From positions 35,001-99,000 of the forward strand of contig WBZZ01002446.1 in the NCBI GenBank assembly GCA_019918135.1: a DNA stretch of 64,000 bases. Direction: 5' to 3'. Position 1 is the stretch's first letter; every line of letters starts with the position of its first letter. Position numbers and translations under genes: made by a program. Below the pieces are notes generated by a model. That model saw nothing but the letters and a program-made list of their open reading frames with translations. It did not search any database and was not told the origin of the DNA. This document shows, one piece after another, positions 31,668-42,401 of the stretch. Source of the stretch: Paulinella micropora. Taxonomy: Eukaryota > Cercozoa > Imbricatea > Euglyphida > Paulinellidae.

Positions 31668-31882
31668 TGTGGACATCACCACCCGAATTATCCGGTAAAA
31701 AACTTATTTATAGATTTCGTCTGGCCGGACACGTCTGAAATGCCAATTTGATCAAGGTCTTTTGGTGGCTTTTTGTCTTTGCGTCACTGAGCTAATATAA
31801 CGAGACATTCTCTTTTTTGAGGACTGTGTTTGGTTATATTACCGACTTACTCTTCCATTGAGCTATCGTTGGGGATAGTACA
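31668..31882 (+). repeat. 5' LTR
   Basis: Left LTR of the element; see its partner at 33152. It includes the block CTTATTTATAGATTTCGTCT shared by both LTRs. Confidence 0.82.
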
Positions 31883-33151
31883 TTTGGAGTCCATAGCTAA
31901 AGGCTGATTTCTTTTCTGATCTGTCGTACAGACATCAGATAAGCACACTGCCAAATTTATTTTTCGCTGATCTGTCGCACAGACATCAGACGAAAACAAA
32001 CACTCCTACTCATCCTCAAACAAAAAAACTTACAACAAGCGATCAATTTGTCACAAGCTGGCATAACCTTTAGCCCTTGTGCACATTTGGCTTCTGTGTG
32101 CTCTTCTACAAGACACCAGACCACACCTACTCCACTCCCTCTTGCTGCTTACATAAAGCCAAGTAGGACAAGTGCGAAACAAACATCAGACAAACACACA
32201 GACAGAGGAAAAACGAGCAAAGCACTCCCACTCTCTGTTCTGAACCATTTTCCTTGCATTTTCTCTGCAGAAACCAGAGGAGATTACACATCTCTCACAC
32301 AAGAGCAAGACAAATATCGAAGCACTGTCCGACGACAGACTGACTTCTACAAAACAGCTCTTTTGACCAAACTATTGTTATCTCTGTGTAGGGCCTGACG
32401 CCCCATAACTATTTCAACAGAGAAAAGGAAGAAGGAGAAGAAGGTTGCATAGAGTGATAAGAATAACAGAGAAAAAAAAATGCATTCTATTCTCTTGCTT
32501 CGGCAGAGACAGACGAGACTGCCACGAAACAGCACCGTTACGGGATCGCTATTTGAGTGAGCGATGGTGTTTCCTGGATACGACCCGCATTAGTACCAGA
32601 ATGATGATCTCATTAAAGACTCTACAGTCTAATCAAGAACTGATATATTTTAATAACATGAACTGCTACACCGGATTCCATCGATCTCTACTTGTATCGG
32701 CATATCGCAAGGTTAGGGCGCACTCAACCCAACTTCGGATATAGTCGTCAGACTTGATCACCTGACACTATATTAAATGATACCGATTCATACAAGGGTA
32801 TGTCTTCACAAAAAGTAAATGTATTTATGGAAACCGACGACCGGTTATTACATATATATGGAAATGGCGACATTACATTATTACTCAACCATAAAACATT
32901 ATACTTGGACATACTGCACAAATATCTTATCGACAGAAGAAAGAGGAAGATTTTAATATAGATACTGAATGTGCTAGAGTATATATACGATTGGTACCGG
33001 GGCAAGTATCATTGTTGTTTTATAACGGCTAATTCGTGGGTTGATGTATCTTCATACATAACTCTAAACGAATCTTAGTCAGAAAAGAAATCAGTTCAAA
33101 GCGTATTATGTCGGAAACGAAGTTCCGCCATAAAAAACTGGGAGGGGGTAC

Positions 33152-33370
33152 TGTGGACATCACCCCCCGAATTATTAGGCAAAAAAACTTATTTATAGAT
33201 TTCGTCTGGCCGGACACGTCTGAAATGCCAATTTGATCCTGGTCTTTTGGTGGCTTTTTGTCTTTGCGTCACTGAGCTAATATAACGAGACATCATTCTC
33301 TTTTTTGAGGACTGTGTTTGGTTATATTACCGACTTACTCTTCCATTGAGCTATCGTTGGGGATAGTACA
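33152..33370 (+). repeat. 3' LTR
   Basis: Right LTR, preceded by the polypurine tract at about 33140-33151. Confidence 0.82.
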
Positions 33371-34010
33371 CATGATCATGCATGTCTTCATCATCTCTGG
33401 TATCACTCCCATCGTCTTCTCCTGTGTCTTGATAGTCGTGAGATAGTCAGCTAGCCAGCTACTCACCTCACTAATCTTCTTAGGATATGAATTGTATAGC
33501 TTTTCCTTGTCCTCTTCAAACCTTATGAGGTCAAGACCTCCATAATGTTTTTTGAGGGCGAGGAAACACTTTACACCGTCCGTATCACCCTGCCTCATTA
33601 TAGTCATCACCTTCCTATCGTGAGCACATGATTGGAGTAGGAAAGCATAGAGCAATCTGTTTAGCTTAGCTTCTTTCTCTCTCATGTAATATCTTGCTCC
33701 CAATTGTAATGCAAATAGCGGCGACGGTTTACTCACCCCCCGTCAACACTGGTATTTTGGATTTTTGGTTCGTAGGTATAGCAGTGGCGGGGGCAGAGGC
33801 AGTTCTTGTACTTGTAGTTTCCAAGTTGACCCTTCTTTCTTTCCCTTGTCTTTCTCCTCTACCTTTCGTTGGTAGGACAACTACGTTTTTACTTTTACTA
33901 ATTACTTTGTGACTGGTAAGTAATTTATTCGTATAGTCGAATGACCGTATAGTTCTTGTTAATAATTGTAACGGACGTAACGGTCCATATTGGCATTTAG
34001 GATTGGACAC
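33371..34010 (-). mobile_element. Copia-type (Ty1) gag fossil, partial
   Basis: The minus strand shows the N-terminal gag hallmark IPVLTGGE, then a region with FLALKKHYGG and SWLADYLTTIKTQE, typical of the UBN2-type gag of Ty1/copia elements. Only a gag part is present; no protease, integrase or RT follows. It is broken (about one or two breaks) and cut on its downstream side by the LTR element. On its other side it abuts, and probably truncated, polymerase fossil 1. Confidence 0.65.
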
Positions 34011-34065
34011 TAATCATTGTGTAATAATTACAGTCGTGCAGACTTTATTTCAGTTGGAGTCATTA

Positions 34066-35940
34066 TTAGCTTTGAGTTTGTCAGTTCTGCTATCTACGTG
34101 AGTATTAAAAGTGTCGTGTAATTCCTTTAGTCCAATAACATCCTTCTCTAAATATACTAAACATTCTTTTTTCATTTCTTCTTCCATTTCCTCCCATCTT
34201 TTTGCCTTGTCGTGGTCGAAGTCTCCTTTTAAAACATTACATCCTAATGTCTCAAGGTTCTTTTTAAGACTTCATTTCGTGTGCTTACACATATCCCAGA
34301 ATTTTATATTTTTATATTCCATTGAAATAATTGCTCCATTATTCATTAAAGGAGTGTCTTTTATTTTCCTTCTGATAAATTCCTTTCAAGTGTATGAAAT
34401 AGTGTTCAAATTTACTTCCATTAAAGGCATTAACATATAATTTCGCTTTTGGATTTCTTTTTGCTAATTCTTCCGCATATTGAAAGATAATATCAACTAA
34501 TTTTGAAATACAATCATCACCGGCGACATATTTAAAACCAATATCCGCAATCGTATAACCCGCCATATATGGAGTGTGTAATTCACTCTCATCATGTGAA
34601 TGTCTCTAAGTCATAATGAAAGACTTCATCTTGGTTATTATTGTATTTCATTTCTTCAAAAGTAGTCAATAAAGATCTCACTTGATTTTCTTTCTTTCTG
34701 AGTTTCGCTCTTACATAAGAAATTCTTTTATTATTACATTTATGATTATTGTAATATTCTTTATAACAATCTAGACACTTATTTTTGTTCCTTTTTATGA
34801 AACTTATTACTGACGACATTCAAGAGAAAAAAAAATAGTTTTTCGATTTTGGTTGGAATTTTAATTTTGGTTGGAATTTCCATTTTGGTTGGAAATTTGA
34901 ATTTTTCAAATTAACGGCTATATTCGTCCGCAAAATATCGTAAATTTTCGCGAAATGTTACCGTTAAATTGGAAAATTTGAATTTTTGACACAAAAATGA
35001 AAAACTGACACAAAATTAAAATTCCAACCAAAATCGAAAAACTATTATTTTTTTTTCTCTTGAATGTCGTCAGTAATATATAATGTCCTTTGAGTAGATA
35101 ACAAAGCACATCCGCAGTTATTAAAGAGTCTTCAAAGTTTTTGAATATCTGTTTGCTTGTTGCATCAGTTAATTCAAAATACTTACCTTCAATACAATAT
35201 TTTTTTAAGATTTCAAAGCCGACTGATAAAGGTATCGGAGTATTAGGCTCTAGTTTGAATTCTTGTCTAATACTATGATCATTACATGCTTTTTTATTGA
35301 GTTTCTTTCAAAGGTAAATTTAATATATCCTTAACAACATAGAAGAAACAATTATTATCCTTACTGCTTGGATTAATATGAATTCCTTCATCTGTTTTAT
35401 TTTTCAAGTCCTTACCTGAAGAATTACAACCGCCTCCGTCTTCTTGGATAATTTGAATATTTTAGATTGAATAATTCGTTCATATCCGCGAGCACTGGCT
35501 TCAAGATTTTGTTTATATAGATATTTATCACGAAACAGATCATCAATTTCTTTTAACTTAACGGCATTGAACGTTTTCCATTTATAAAACTTACTATCAT
35601 CAACATCCGTTATATAAGCAAACTTAACGTGAATACTCGCCTCGTTTGTCACACCTCTAGTTCTAACATCCCTGACTGCTCTCATAATTGTTAGTTCAAT
35701 CGCATCCATATCATAAAAGTTAATATCAAGATTTTTGAAAGGGTATGTAAAGCCATTTATACACCTATTTCTTATTGGTCTTAGTTCAACAAGTTTTACC
35801 CCTCGCTTCTTCGCTTCCCTTGTCTTACTTTCCCGCAAATGTGCCCTAGTCTTCAATAGTTCCCTCACATTTTCACTCAGTCTTTCTGTTAATGGTGAGG
35901 GTGGTGGCATATTTTACTTTTATATTAGTGTGGATATATT
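34066..35940 (-). mobile_element. PLV fossil part: protein-primed DNA polymerase 1, N-terminal half
   Basis: Minus-strand pieces with family B exonuclease hallmarks: VFHYDLETFT (Exo I), FNGSKFEHYF (Exo II) and YLEKDVIGLKELHDTFN (Exo III), preceded by a C..C...H.C cluster and by an N-terminal part from about 35910 (MPPPSPLTERLSENV...). The order is that of protein-primed polymerases of Polinton-like viruses, virophages and linear plasmids. The palm half is absent, cut off by the gag fossil. Broken in several places (about four or five breaks), and a foldback element has inserted into it. It differs from polymerase 2 at 50-54 kb, so two viral lineages are present. Confidence 0.7.
34806..35077. 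mobile_element. 272-bp foldback/MITE-like insertion
   Basis: Terminal inverted repeats of about 65 bp (34806-34869 and 35011-35077), matching almost perfectly and starting ATTACTGACGACATTCAAGA. A second inverted pair lies inside (TTCAAATTAACGG / CCGTTAAATTGGAA), so most of the unit can fold into one long hairpin. It is AT-rich with tandem TTTTGGTTGGAA units and no ORF. The position inside the polymerase fossil suggests a non-autonomous DNA element; a clear target duplication was not seen. Confidence 0.7.
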
Positions 35941-36029
35941 TAAAAAAAATTAAATTGCTTTACCTATATATATAATAAAAATCTTATATTTAAATAGAAA
36001 TTGTTTTACATTTATGGAAAAAGTATTTT

Positions 36030-36225
36030 CTTTATTTAGGATTTCTCTCTCGCTTTCATTTCTTCATACTCTTTAAGTTTCCTGTTTCGTTCTTTCAATT
36101 TTTCCTTTCTTCTTGTATTTACTTCTTCGCGGTGCTTAATATAATAAGCCATTGCTTTTTCATTGTTAGCCTTTCATTTGTCCTCTGGTGTGAGATATTT
36201 CTTGTGCCTACCCATATCTATATTT
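36030..36225 (-). mobile_element. PLV fossil part: small GRHKKYLTPEDK-type ORF
   Basis: The minus strand begins MGRHKKYLTPEDK and continues as a basic helical stretch (KAMAYYIKHREEVNTRRKEK). Short proteins starting GR-x-KKYLT are common in PLVs and large DNA viruses, where they may bind DNA. Broken (about one break). Confidence 0.45.
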
Positions 36226-36261
36226 TAAGTAATAATATTTATTTCTTTAAATAATTTTACA

Positions 36262-36540
36262 ATTTAAATAATAATTCAATTCTCATTTCGAACTGGGTAA
36301 GTGCTACAGCACATATTTTCATTTTGTATAAGTCTTTTAAATCTTTTTTTGATTTGTTCTTAATAATATCTGCTTGTTCATTCCAAAATTTAAATGCTTT
36401 GTTGTATCGGTCAATGATTTCTTGTTTTGAATATTTTTATAGATAAATCTTCTGCCTGTGCTTCTGGAAAATGAGAGTTATATATTTCTTTCATTTCAAT
36501 GTCTGCTTGTTGTGACCTTGAAAATTCGCACATATATTAT
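36262..36540 (-). mobile_element. PLV fossil part: small helical ORF
   Basis: The minus strand encodes a short, highly helical protein (FKFWNEQADIIKNKSKKDLK, ending MRIELLFKL). Function unknown; broken (about one break). Confidence 0.35.
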
Positions 36541-36599
36541 AAGTAATAATATTTCTTTAAATTGTTTTACATTTCATTTTTTGTATAAACGACAACTTG

Positions 36600-36840
36600 T
36601 TTTCGTGCTATAACAAATCACGAGTGATTTTTATAATATCTTTCTATGTCATCATGCCTACGAGTTATACGAACAACGGGATAACCTCCAATCATAACCT
36701 CTTCTGGTGCTACTTTTCTAAGCGATGTTGGAGTGCCTTATGCGGACCGTGTAGCGAGGGCGGCGGCGAAACAGGGATACGGCAAGCAACGAGTTGGAGC
36801 CGTTAAATTTCGGTAAACTTCAAATGTAAAATCTTATATT
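36600..36840. other. No clear gene; traces of a viral ORF
   Basis: The plus strand has an Ala/Arg-rich stretch (VPYADRVARAAAKQGYGKQR) around 36730-36800 that looks like part of a small virion or DNA-binding protein, but no family is recognised. Confidence 0.25.
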
Positions 36841-36849
36841 AATTTTTTC

Positions 36850-37674
36850 TTCATTAACAATATACGAACCTTTTTTTTTAAAAAGCTTCATCAAAAAACC
36901 GGAGGTGCGAATGAAGACAGAAAAAAACTTAAACAACGGCCCCCGAGGATATACAGAACCAAAGACGGCCGACCATATATTAAAGTGAAAGGCAAACGAG
37001 CATATCTCAACTTTGGAAAGAAAACGAATGACCTTTCAACACTTCAAATTGTTAAAATGTTTTTGAAATATATGAAAGGAACCCCGGGGTCGTAGGGGCT
37101 CTGCCCCTACCACTACAAAGCGAAAAACCCGCGAGAAAGTGGTTATATCTGACTTCAATCGTCTTGAATACGAGAACCGCAACCAGATACAAGACAACCT
37201 ACAAAAAAGATATGAACCGACGAGGAACAAAAGGAAAAGAAGAAAAGGGAAGAGATAGAAGAAGAAAAGAAAAGGTTGGAAATAAAAGAAATGAAAGACC
37301 TTGAAGAGAAAGAAGAAGAAAGAAAAGAAGAGAGGAAGGAGGATGCTGAAATAAAGGAAAGACAAGAATAAAAGAAAAGAGAGATTAAAAGGTTGAAACG
37401 AATAAACGAAGAACTCAGAGAATTCCAAAAAACTAAAAGGCTTTTATTAATGCCACCAGACAAAAACAATAATTATAGTAAAAGCCCACAACGAGTTCGA
37501 AAAAAACCTCAACCGTCTGAGACTAAGGTAGAAGATATAACTCCACAATGGAATGCGAATCTAAGAAGGATTGAGCATTTACAGCGAGAAAAAATAGTTA
37601 ATGAGATGGTTGAAAGTTCTGTCCAGAGTAGAGGTGATAACAAAAAACTAACAAGCAAATCGTTCAAGATTTAG
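36850..37674 (+). mobile_element. PLV fossil part: basic and coiled-coil ORF ahead of the protease
   Basis: The plus strand shows IYRTKDGRPYIKVKGKRAYL, a motif found at the N-terminus of several PLV virion proteins, then a long charged coiled coil rich in E and K, then MKRINEELREFQKTKR and a Pro/Lys linker. Perhaps the N-terminal arm of the protease ORF that follows. Broken (about three breaks). Confidence 0.4.
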
Positions 37675-37685
37675 AAAATGCTGGT

Positions 37686-37858
37686 ATGTTTGTTATCCGT
37701 GTCAAGGGAGGAAAAGTTGTTAATTACAAAAAGACTTTACAACAATTTTTAATCAAACACGAAACAACGAAAAACATCAAAACGTCTGCGGAAGGATGGG
37801 CTTTATTTAATGCTTGGATAGAAAAGAAAACGAAGCAAGCAGAACAACAACAACAACG

Positions 37859-37889
<31 letters not shown>

Positions 37890-38587
37890 CCAGGACCAAA
37901 ACCACAACCAGGACCAGAACCACAACCAGGACCAGAACTACAACCAGGACCAGAACCACAACCAGGACCAGAACCACAACCAGGACCAGAAGAACAGCCA
38001 GCAGCAGGCAATGAGGATGTGAAAGACTTAATAAATCAATTCCAAAATACGCCACCAGCTTTAGAAGATGATGTCATTGAAAATCAAGGTGGGGACGGCT
38101 ATCACGGGCTAATGGCGGATGAAATAGATGAAAGTATGAAATATAATTGGTATTTAGGGACAGTAGCGAGCGACGAAATAAACAAACTAAAACCAGAAAA
38201 AAGAAAGAAATATAGCTTTATTATGAACACAGACCCGAGCACCAAAAAGGGCAACATTTGATTGCTGTTTATACTTCTTTAGACGGCGATAGAAGCATAG
38301 AGATATACGACCCACTCGCTTTGTATGAACCGACTGAAGATTTCCAACACCAAATGAAACAGCTTATTGAAAAGAGTAGGCCGAGCACATACTTATTAAT
38401 GAAAGTCAATCAGGTTAAAAACCAAAGTGATACAACAGATACCTGCGGGTGGCATAGTATTAGGTTTTTGTTAGAAAGAGCTAAAGGAAACCGTTTTAAA
38501 TTTGCTAGCGGTTGGACGGACTTAAAAGAAAAAGAAGCGGAGGAGTTGAAAGCCCAGAACGGCTACGGCTTTGACACATTCATCTGA
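37686..38587 (+). mobile_element. PLV fossil part: adenain-like cysteine protease
   Basis: The first half has a Q-rich stretch and seven P-G-P-x-P-Q repeats, then GLMADEIDESMKYN and a FIMNTDPSTKKG block, both typical of the Ulp1/adenain protease of Polintons, PLVs and virophages. The second half has YDPLALYEP and the catalytic cysteine motif TCGWHSIRFLLERA. In relatives this enzyme matures capsid proteins. Broken (about one break). Downstream, on the same strand, is the minor capsid part, the usual PLV order. Confidence 0.8.
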
Positions 38588-38632
38588 CCATTTATTAAAA
38601 CAAAAATATATATTTATATATATATAGTTTTG

Positions 38633-39390
38633 ATGGATTATCGTGGTGGCGGGAGCGCTAACATTTACTATGTCAACAGCAAAAATAGGATAAACGGTAC
38701 GGACAGTGATTTCACTCACTCCATTGATATGAAAGGGTTAGACAATCCAACACATTGTAAAATACTTCATATTTATGGGCCGAAATCGTATTACTCTGTG
38801 GCAAGTCCTTACAACACTTTTACTCTGAGTGACAACGGCAACGAGGCACTCATTACGATACCCGAAGGCAACTACACGATGAACAACTTAAAAAATAAGC
38901 TGGCCGAGGTGCTAACCGCAGATAGCCCACAACTACACATACACAATAACAAGCAACACAAACACCGAACCCGAATATGGTAAGCTATTATTCACCGTAG
39001 CGAACAATCCCATTAACATTCAACCGCGGTTTATATTTGATGACGAAACTCGTATTGACGAAATTATAGGGTTTGAGCGGTCCTCTACTTATTTCTTCGC
39101 TAATAATAACCTACCAAATGTCATAATATTGACTGGTGAAAAAACATTGTATCTTCAATCGGACTTAGTCGGCGAAGGTGATAACCACGTGCTCCAAGAA
39201 ATATACACCGCGAATGAAATCCCGGATTTCATTCGGCTCTGTTATCTACGACGGAAGCGGGTCGGAGTATGGCAAACGGCTATCTACGAGTTCAAGCAAT
39301 ATGTATCGGTTTTACTTGACTGATGAAAACGACCAACCCATGAACCTCAACGGGCTTGGCGTTGTAATGACTTTGTTGATTTATCGCGAG
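38633..39390 (+). mobile_element. PLV fossil part: minor capsid (penton) protein
   Basis: Starts MDYRGGGSANIYYVNSKN and contains ITIPEGNYTMNNLKNKLAEV, TLYLQSDLVGEGDNHVLQEI and YRFYLTDENDQPMNLNGLGV, all hallmarks of the penton or minor capsid protein of PLVs and virophages (single jelly roll). Length about 250 codons, as expected. Broken (about two breaks). Confidence 0.78.
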
Positions 39391-39521
39391 ACGAATTATT
39401 TTAATTTATTTACATCATTTTTTAATTTGTTAAAAACCCGTTAATTAATTTTAATTTTCGAATTATTTTTTTTCTCGTATTACAATATAGAAGAACCAAA
39501 ACTTGAAAAACAGAAAAACAA

Positions 39522-40325
39522 ATGCCCACACGACACGGAGGCGAATTGGACTTTTATAAAACTGACTACATCAGTGCTTCTTATCGTTTGAATAAGCTCG
39601 CCCCTCGTGAGAGTTCTGGAACATTTGAAGTCACCACTGCTGGTGGACAAGAACGAAGCTTTTACCTTATTAGCCGACCTTTTAACCTCGCTTGGTCTTA
39701 TTTGAGCTATACTTACACAGTGCTCGCCGCCTTATTTCCTTCCGCTTCGTTTGATATGCTTGAATTAATAGTGTTAGGGCCCTCAATAAACATACTACAA
39801 CTTACCGTTTTCAAACTTTGTATTCCAGTTCCAGCACCATAGTTTCTAAGACGAGCAACAAAAGGGAGAGTCGTACTCCTCAGACTAACTCCCGTATTAG
39901 CATTCGCTACTGAAAGCCCAATTCTCAGCATAAAAAATAAAACAAATTTTGATGGTGGTGCGGCTAATTATTCAATTGTTTACCAGTCTCTCGTGAGCAC
40001 ATCAAACAAAGACAGTAAGGTTAACATAGTGCGAATTGTGAAAACGACTGGGGCACTTACGGCGGAGAACTTCGCGGATATTGATTCCAAAACTTCAATC
40101 GTGTCAAAGGACACCAGTGCGACCGCCCTTGGTGTTGCCGTTATAACGGACGTCATTGTTAAACTTTTTGTTAATGCTACTTCTGGCCAGCTTATTGACC
40201 TGCGAACTTACGACATACAACTCGCACCTGGTGAAAATCTAACACTTTTACATAAGTCTTCATCAACTCCGAATAATGGAGGAAATGTGAGTGTTATTCT
40301 TAGAGGACCACTAAAGCAAAAAAAA
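39522..40325 (+). mobile_element. PLV fossil part: second structural-type protein
   Basis: Starts MPTRHGGELDFYKTDYISAS and later has VVITDVIVKLF-like beta-rich sequence and LAPGENLTLLHKSSS. Around 260 codons, beta-rich, following the penton gene directly. Possibly a fibre or spike protein; too short for a major capsid protein, and I see no jelly-roll signature. Broken (about two breaks). Confidence 0.45.
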
Positions 40326-40433
40326 AAAAATACAAATACTTTACAAATACTTTTTCAATTCATCCTTATTACTACACCACGGCTGACGGACCAACCATTC
40401 AATATAATGGCTTATCAATCTTTGCGATGTCTT

Positions 40434-40616
40434 CTATTTTTTTCCTTTGTATTTACCAAAATGAAACACGTCTTGTGGTTGAGAGGCTTTTCTTTCTTCA
40501 ATCGCTTGAATTTCTTCGTTAATTACATTTTTAACATCGGCGAGAGAAAATGATTTCTTTTTGTTTTCAATTGAGAGTTGTTCAAACTTCTCGCATAGTC
40601 TCGTGAGGGTGGACAT
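40434..40616 (-). mobile_element. PLV fossil part: small helical ORF ending FHFGKYKGKK
   Basis: 60 codons on the minus strand (MSTLTRLCEKFEQLSIENKK...), apparently whole. A C-terminal FGKYKGK motif recurs in small proteins of PLVs and giant viruses. Function unknown. Confidence 0.45.
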
Positions 40617-40678
40617 AGTAGGGCGGTCTATATAGGGTAATATAAAAAAATAAAAAATAATTAATTATATAGTGAGGT

Positions 40679-41395
40679 ATGTCCGAATGGATAAAGTTCG
40701 TAAAGGCTTACTCCATCAAACATAATGTAAGCTACAAGGAAGCATTGAAAAAGGCGAGCAAAGTTTATAAGAAACAGAAGGGAGGCAGTGCGGAGTTATC
40801 GGAGGATGTCTATCTATCTTCGTCAGAACGAAAAGGTGTTGACGGATGGAAACCAGTCGCAAGCAAAGAAAAATCAACAGTGTATGAAAAAGATGGTAAA
40901 GCTATTGTCGCATTCAGAGGAAGTGCGGATAAGCGAGACTTACTCACAGATGTCGCATTAGTAGGGAGTATTAAAAAGGACCCCGAGCTATAAAGAAGAG
41001 CAGAAGTTGGTTAATGAAGTCATAAAGAAATATGGTAAGGATAATGTAGAGCTGACGGGTCATTCGTTAGGTGGCACAATAGCAAAAGACTTAAGCCGAC
41101 AGACGGGGGTAAGGCTACAACATACAACAAAGGAAGTAGCACGAGAGACCTCATTGAAGGAGTAATTGACCGAGTTACAAGAGTAAATCCAAAAGGGAAG
41201 AGGGCGAAGACTCAGAAGCTAACGACGAACTACCGAACCGCCTTTGACCCCGTATCATTGTTAGGGGCTACGGCTGTAAATACTAAGTTAGTCAAACCAA
41301 AAAAAGGAATTCATACAATTAGGAGCTTCAAGGGTAGGGGCACCCCTACAACCCCCGCGGTGGGGTTCGAAAGGGGTTTCCCCTTTCAAAGGTAA
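40679..41395 (+). mobile_element. PLV fossil part: class-3 lipase-like protein
   Basis: The N-terminus (MSEWIKFVKAYSIKHNVSYK) is a known PLV start; FRGSADKRDLLTDV and the nucleophile elbow TGHSLGG place it in the lipase class 3 (alpha/beta hydrolase) family, which is frequent in PLVs and virophages and may act on host membranes. Broken (about two breaks). Confidence 0.68.
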
Positions 41396-41439
41396 AAAAA
41401 TAAAATTTTATTTTATCAAATTTTTTATTGCTTTTTCAT

Positions 41440-41814
41440 TCAATAGCAGAATGGTCTAGTTTCAATCGCATTATCTACAATACCTATAATATTTCTTTTA
41501 GTGTAAGTAAAGCTGAATATTTTTTCTAAGTATTCGCTCGTTATTTTTTTCTATTGTTTGTCTCTTGTTATCTTGCTGGTTTCTACAATAACAACTTTCC
41601 CAGATTTTTCAATTCGTTTAGCCATCAATTATTCTTCCTGAGTCTTAAGTAACTCTAACAATTCATTCTTGCCGTTCTCAATAAGGTCGCTGTTTTTAAT
41701 ACTAAGTCCGCAACTAATGACACTTAAGATATTTGTTAAATTTAATGATTTATTGTTTTCATAATTCATACTAAAGCCTTTGACTTTCATACTTACTTTG
41801 CCGTTATCTAATAC
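41440..41814 (-). mobile_element. PLV fossil part: C-terminal end of a protein-primed DNA polymerase
   Basis: Minus strand: ISLRHVLDNGKVSMKVKGFS, with the K-x-KG motif of the thumb/C-terminal region, ending at IETRPFCY like other PLV polymerases (which end T-x-PFGY). It lies just left of the 8.65-kb insert, while the rest of a same-strand polymerase (50.4-54.1 kb) lies just right of it. Broken (about one break). Confidence 0.6.
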
Positions 41815-42014
41815 ATGACGGAGACTTATGGAGTAGGGGCCGGTTGGTCGTAGGTTGTAGAGACTGCTGCACTATGTGCAGTTGTGCCGGATGATCTTAA
41901 ATGTTAATATTAATTGATTATTAAGTAATATAATTGCTTTTTTCTTAATATTACTACTTTGAATGCTAGTTAGAGCTTGCAATCTCATCGTGCTCACATG
42001 CAAAAATATTAAGT

Positions 42015-42287
42015 CAACCCGCAGTCCGGACCTGTATAACTAAATGGGTAAGTTGATGTAATATGAATTACTATGCATAATTATATGCAAATACTGCATT
42101 AAAACGCACAAAAAAAGTGAAAAAGTGAGGTTCAATTCCAGTAGATGACCACAGAGAGCATCTACTGGAATTGCATCTCAGCAACCCGCAGTCCGCACCT
42201 GTATAACTAAATGCGTAAGTTGATGTAATTGTAGTATGAATTACTATGCATAATTATATGCAAATACTGCATTAAAACGCACAAAAA
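42015..42287. repeat. Direct repeat - hairpin - direct repeat
   Basis: Two copies of a roughly 100-bp AT-rich unit (42015-42113 and 42182-42287, both starting CAACCCGCAGTCCG and containing TATGCATAATTATATGCAAA) flank a perfect 15-bp inverted repeat CAATTCCAGTAGATG (42133-42147) / CATCTACTGGAATTG (42159-42173). No ORF. Confidence 0.85.
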
Positions 42288-42313
42288 GAAACTTTAAATG
42301 AGAAAAACAAAGT

Positions 42314-42357
42314 TTTCCAGATAAATCTGGAACTTCTGCCACTTGGCAGGTAATAGA
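42314..42357. promoter_or_regulatory. Small hairpins downstream of the minus-strand gene
   Basis: TTCCAGATAAATCTGGAA (42314-42331) and CTGCCACTTGGCAG just after it can each fold. They lie about 50-90 bp past the stop codon of the gene at 42402-46393, so they may belong to its 3' UTR. Confidence 0.35.
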
Positions 42358-42401
42358 AAGGCTTTGTCTGCAGCAACCTAAGTTAATCATGCTGTAGAAT
42401 T

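Larger units (their letters stand above)
31668..33370 (+). mobile_element. Short non-autonomous LTR element (TRIM-like)
   Basis: Two direct LTRs, 31668-31882 (215 bp) and 33152-33370 (219 bp), both starting TGTGGACATC and ending GATAGTACA (TG...CA ends). They are about 97% alike by eye, so the insertion is fairly young. The motif TTTGGAGTCCATAG right after the left LTR could be a primer-binding site, and GGGAGGGGGTAC before the right LTR is a good polypurine tract. The flanks share CATG (31664-31667 and 33371-33374), a possible 4-bp target duplication. The internal 1.27 kb shows no gag or pol, so it would depend on another element. It sits at the edge of a copia-type gag fossil on the opposite strand. 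Confidence 0.8.

Noticed and set aside
34111-34440. Plus-strand 109-codon ORF
   Set aside because: Shadow of the polymerase 1 exonuclease region on the minus strand.
37724-38055. Gly/Cys/Val-rich minus-strand ORFs
   Set aside because: Antisense of the Gln and Pro-Gly repeats of the protease ORF.
39522-40325. Major capsid protein of the PLV
   Set aside because: Too short for a double jelly-roll protein and without its usual motifs; left as an unnamed structural-type part.
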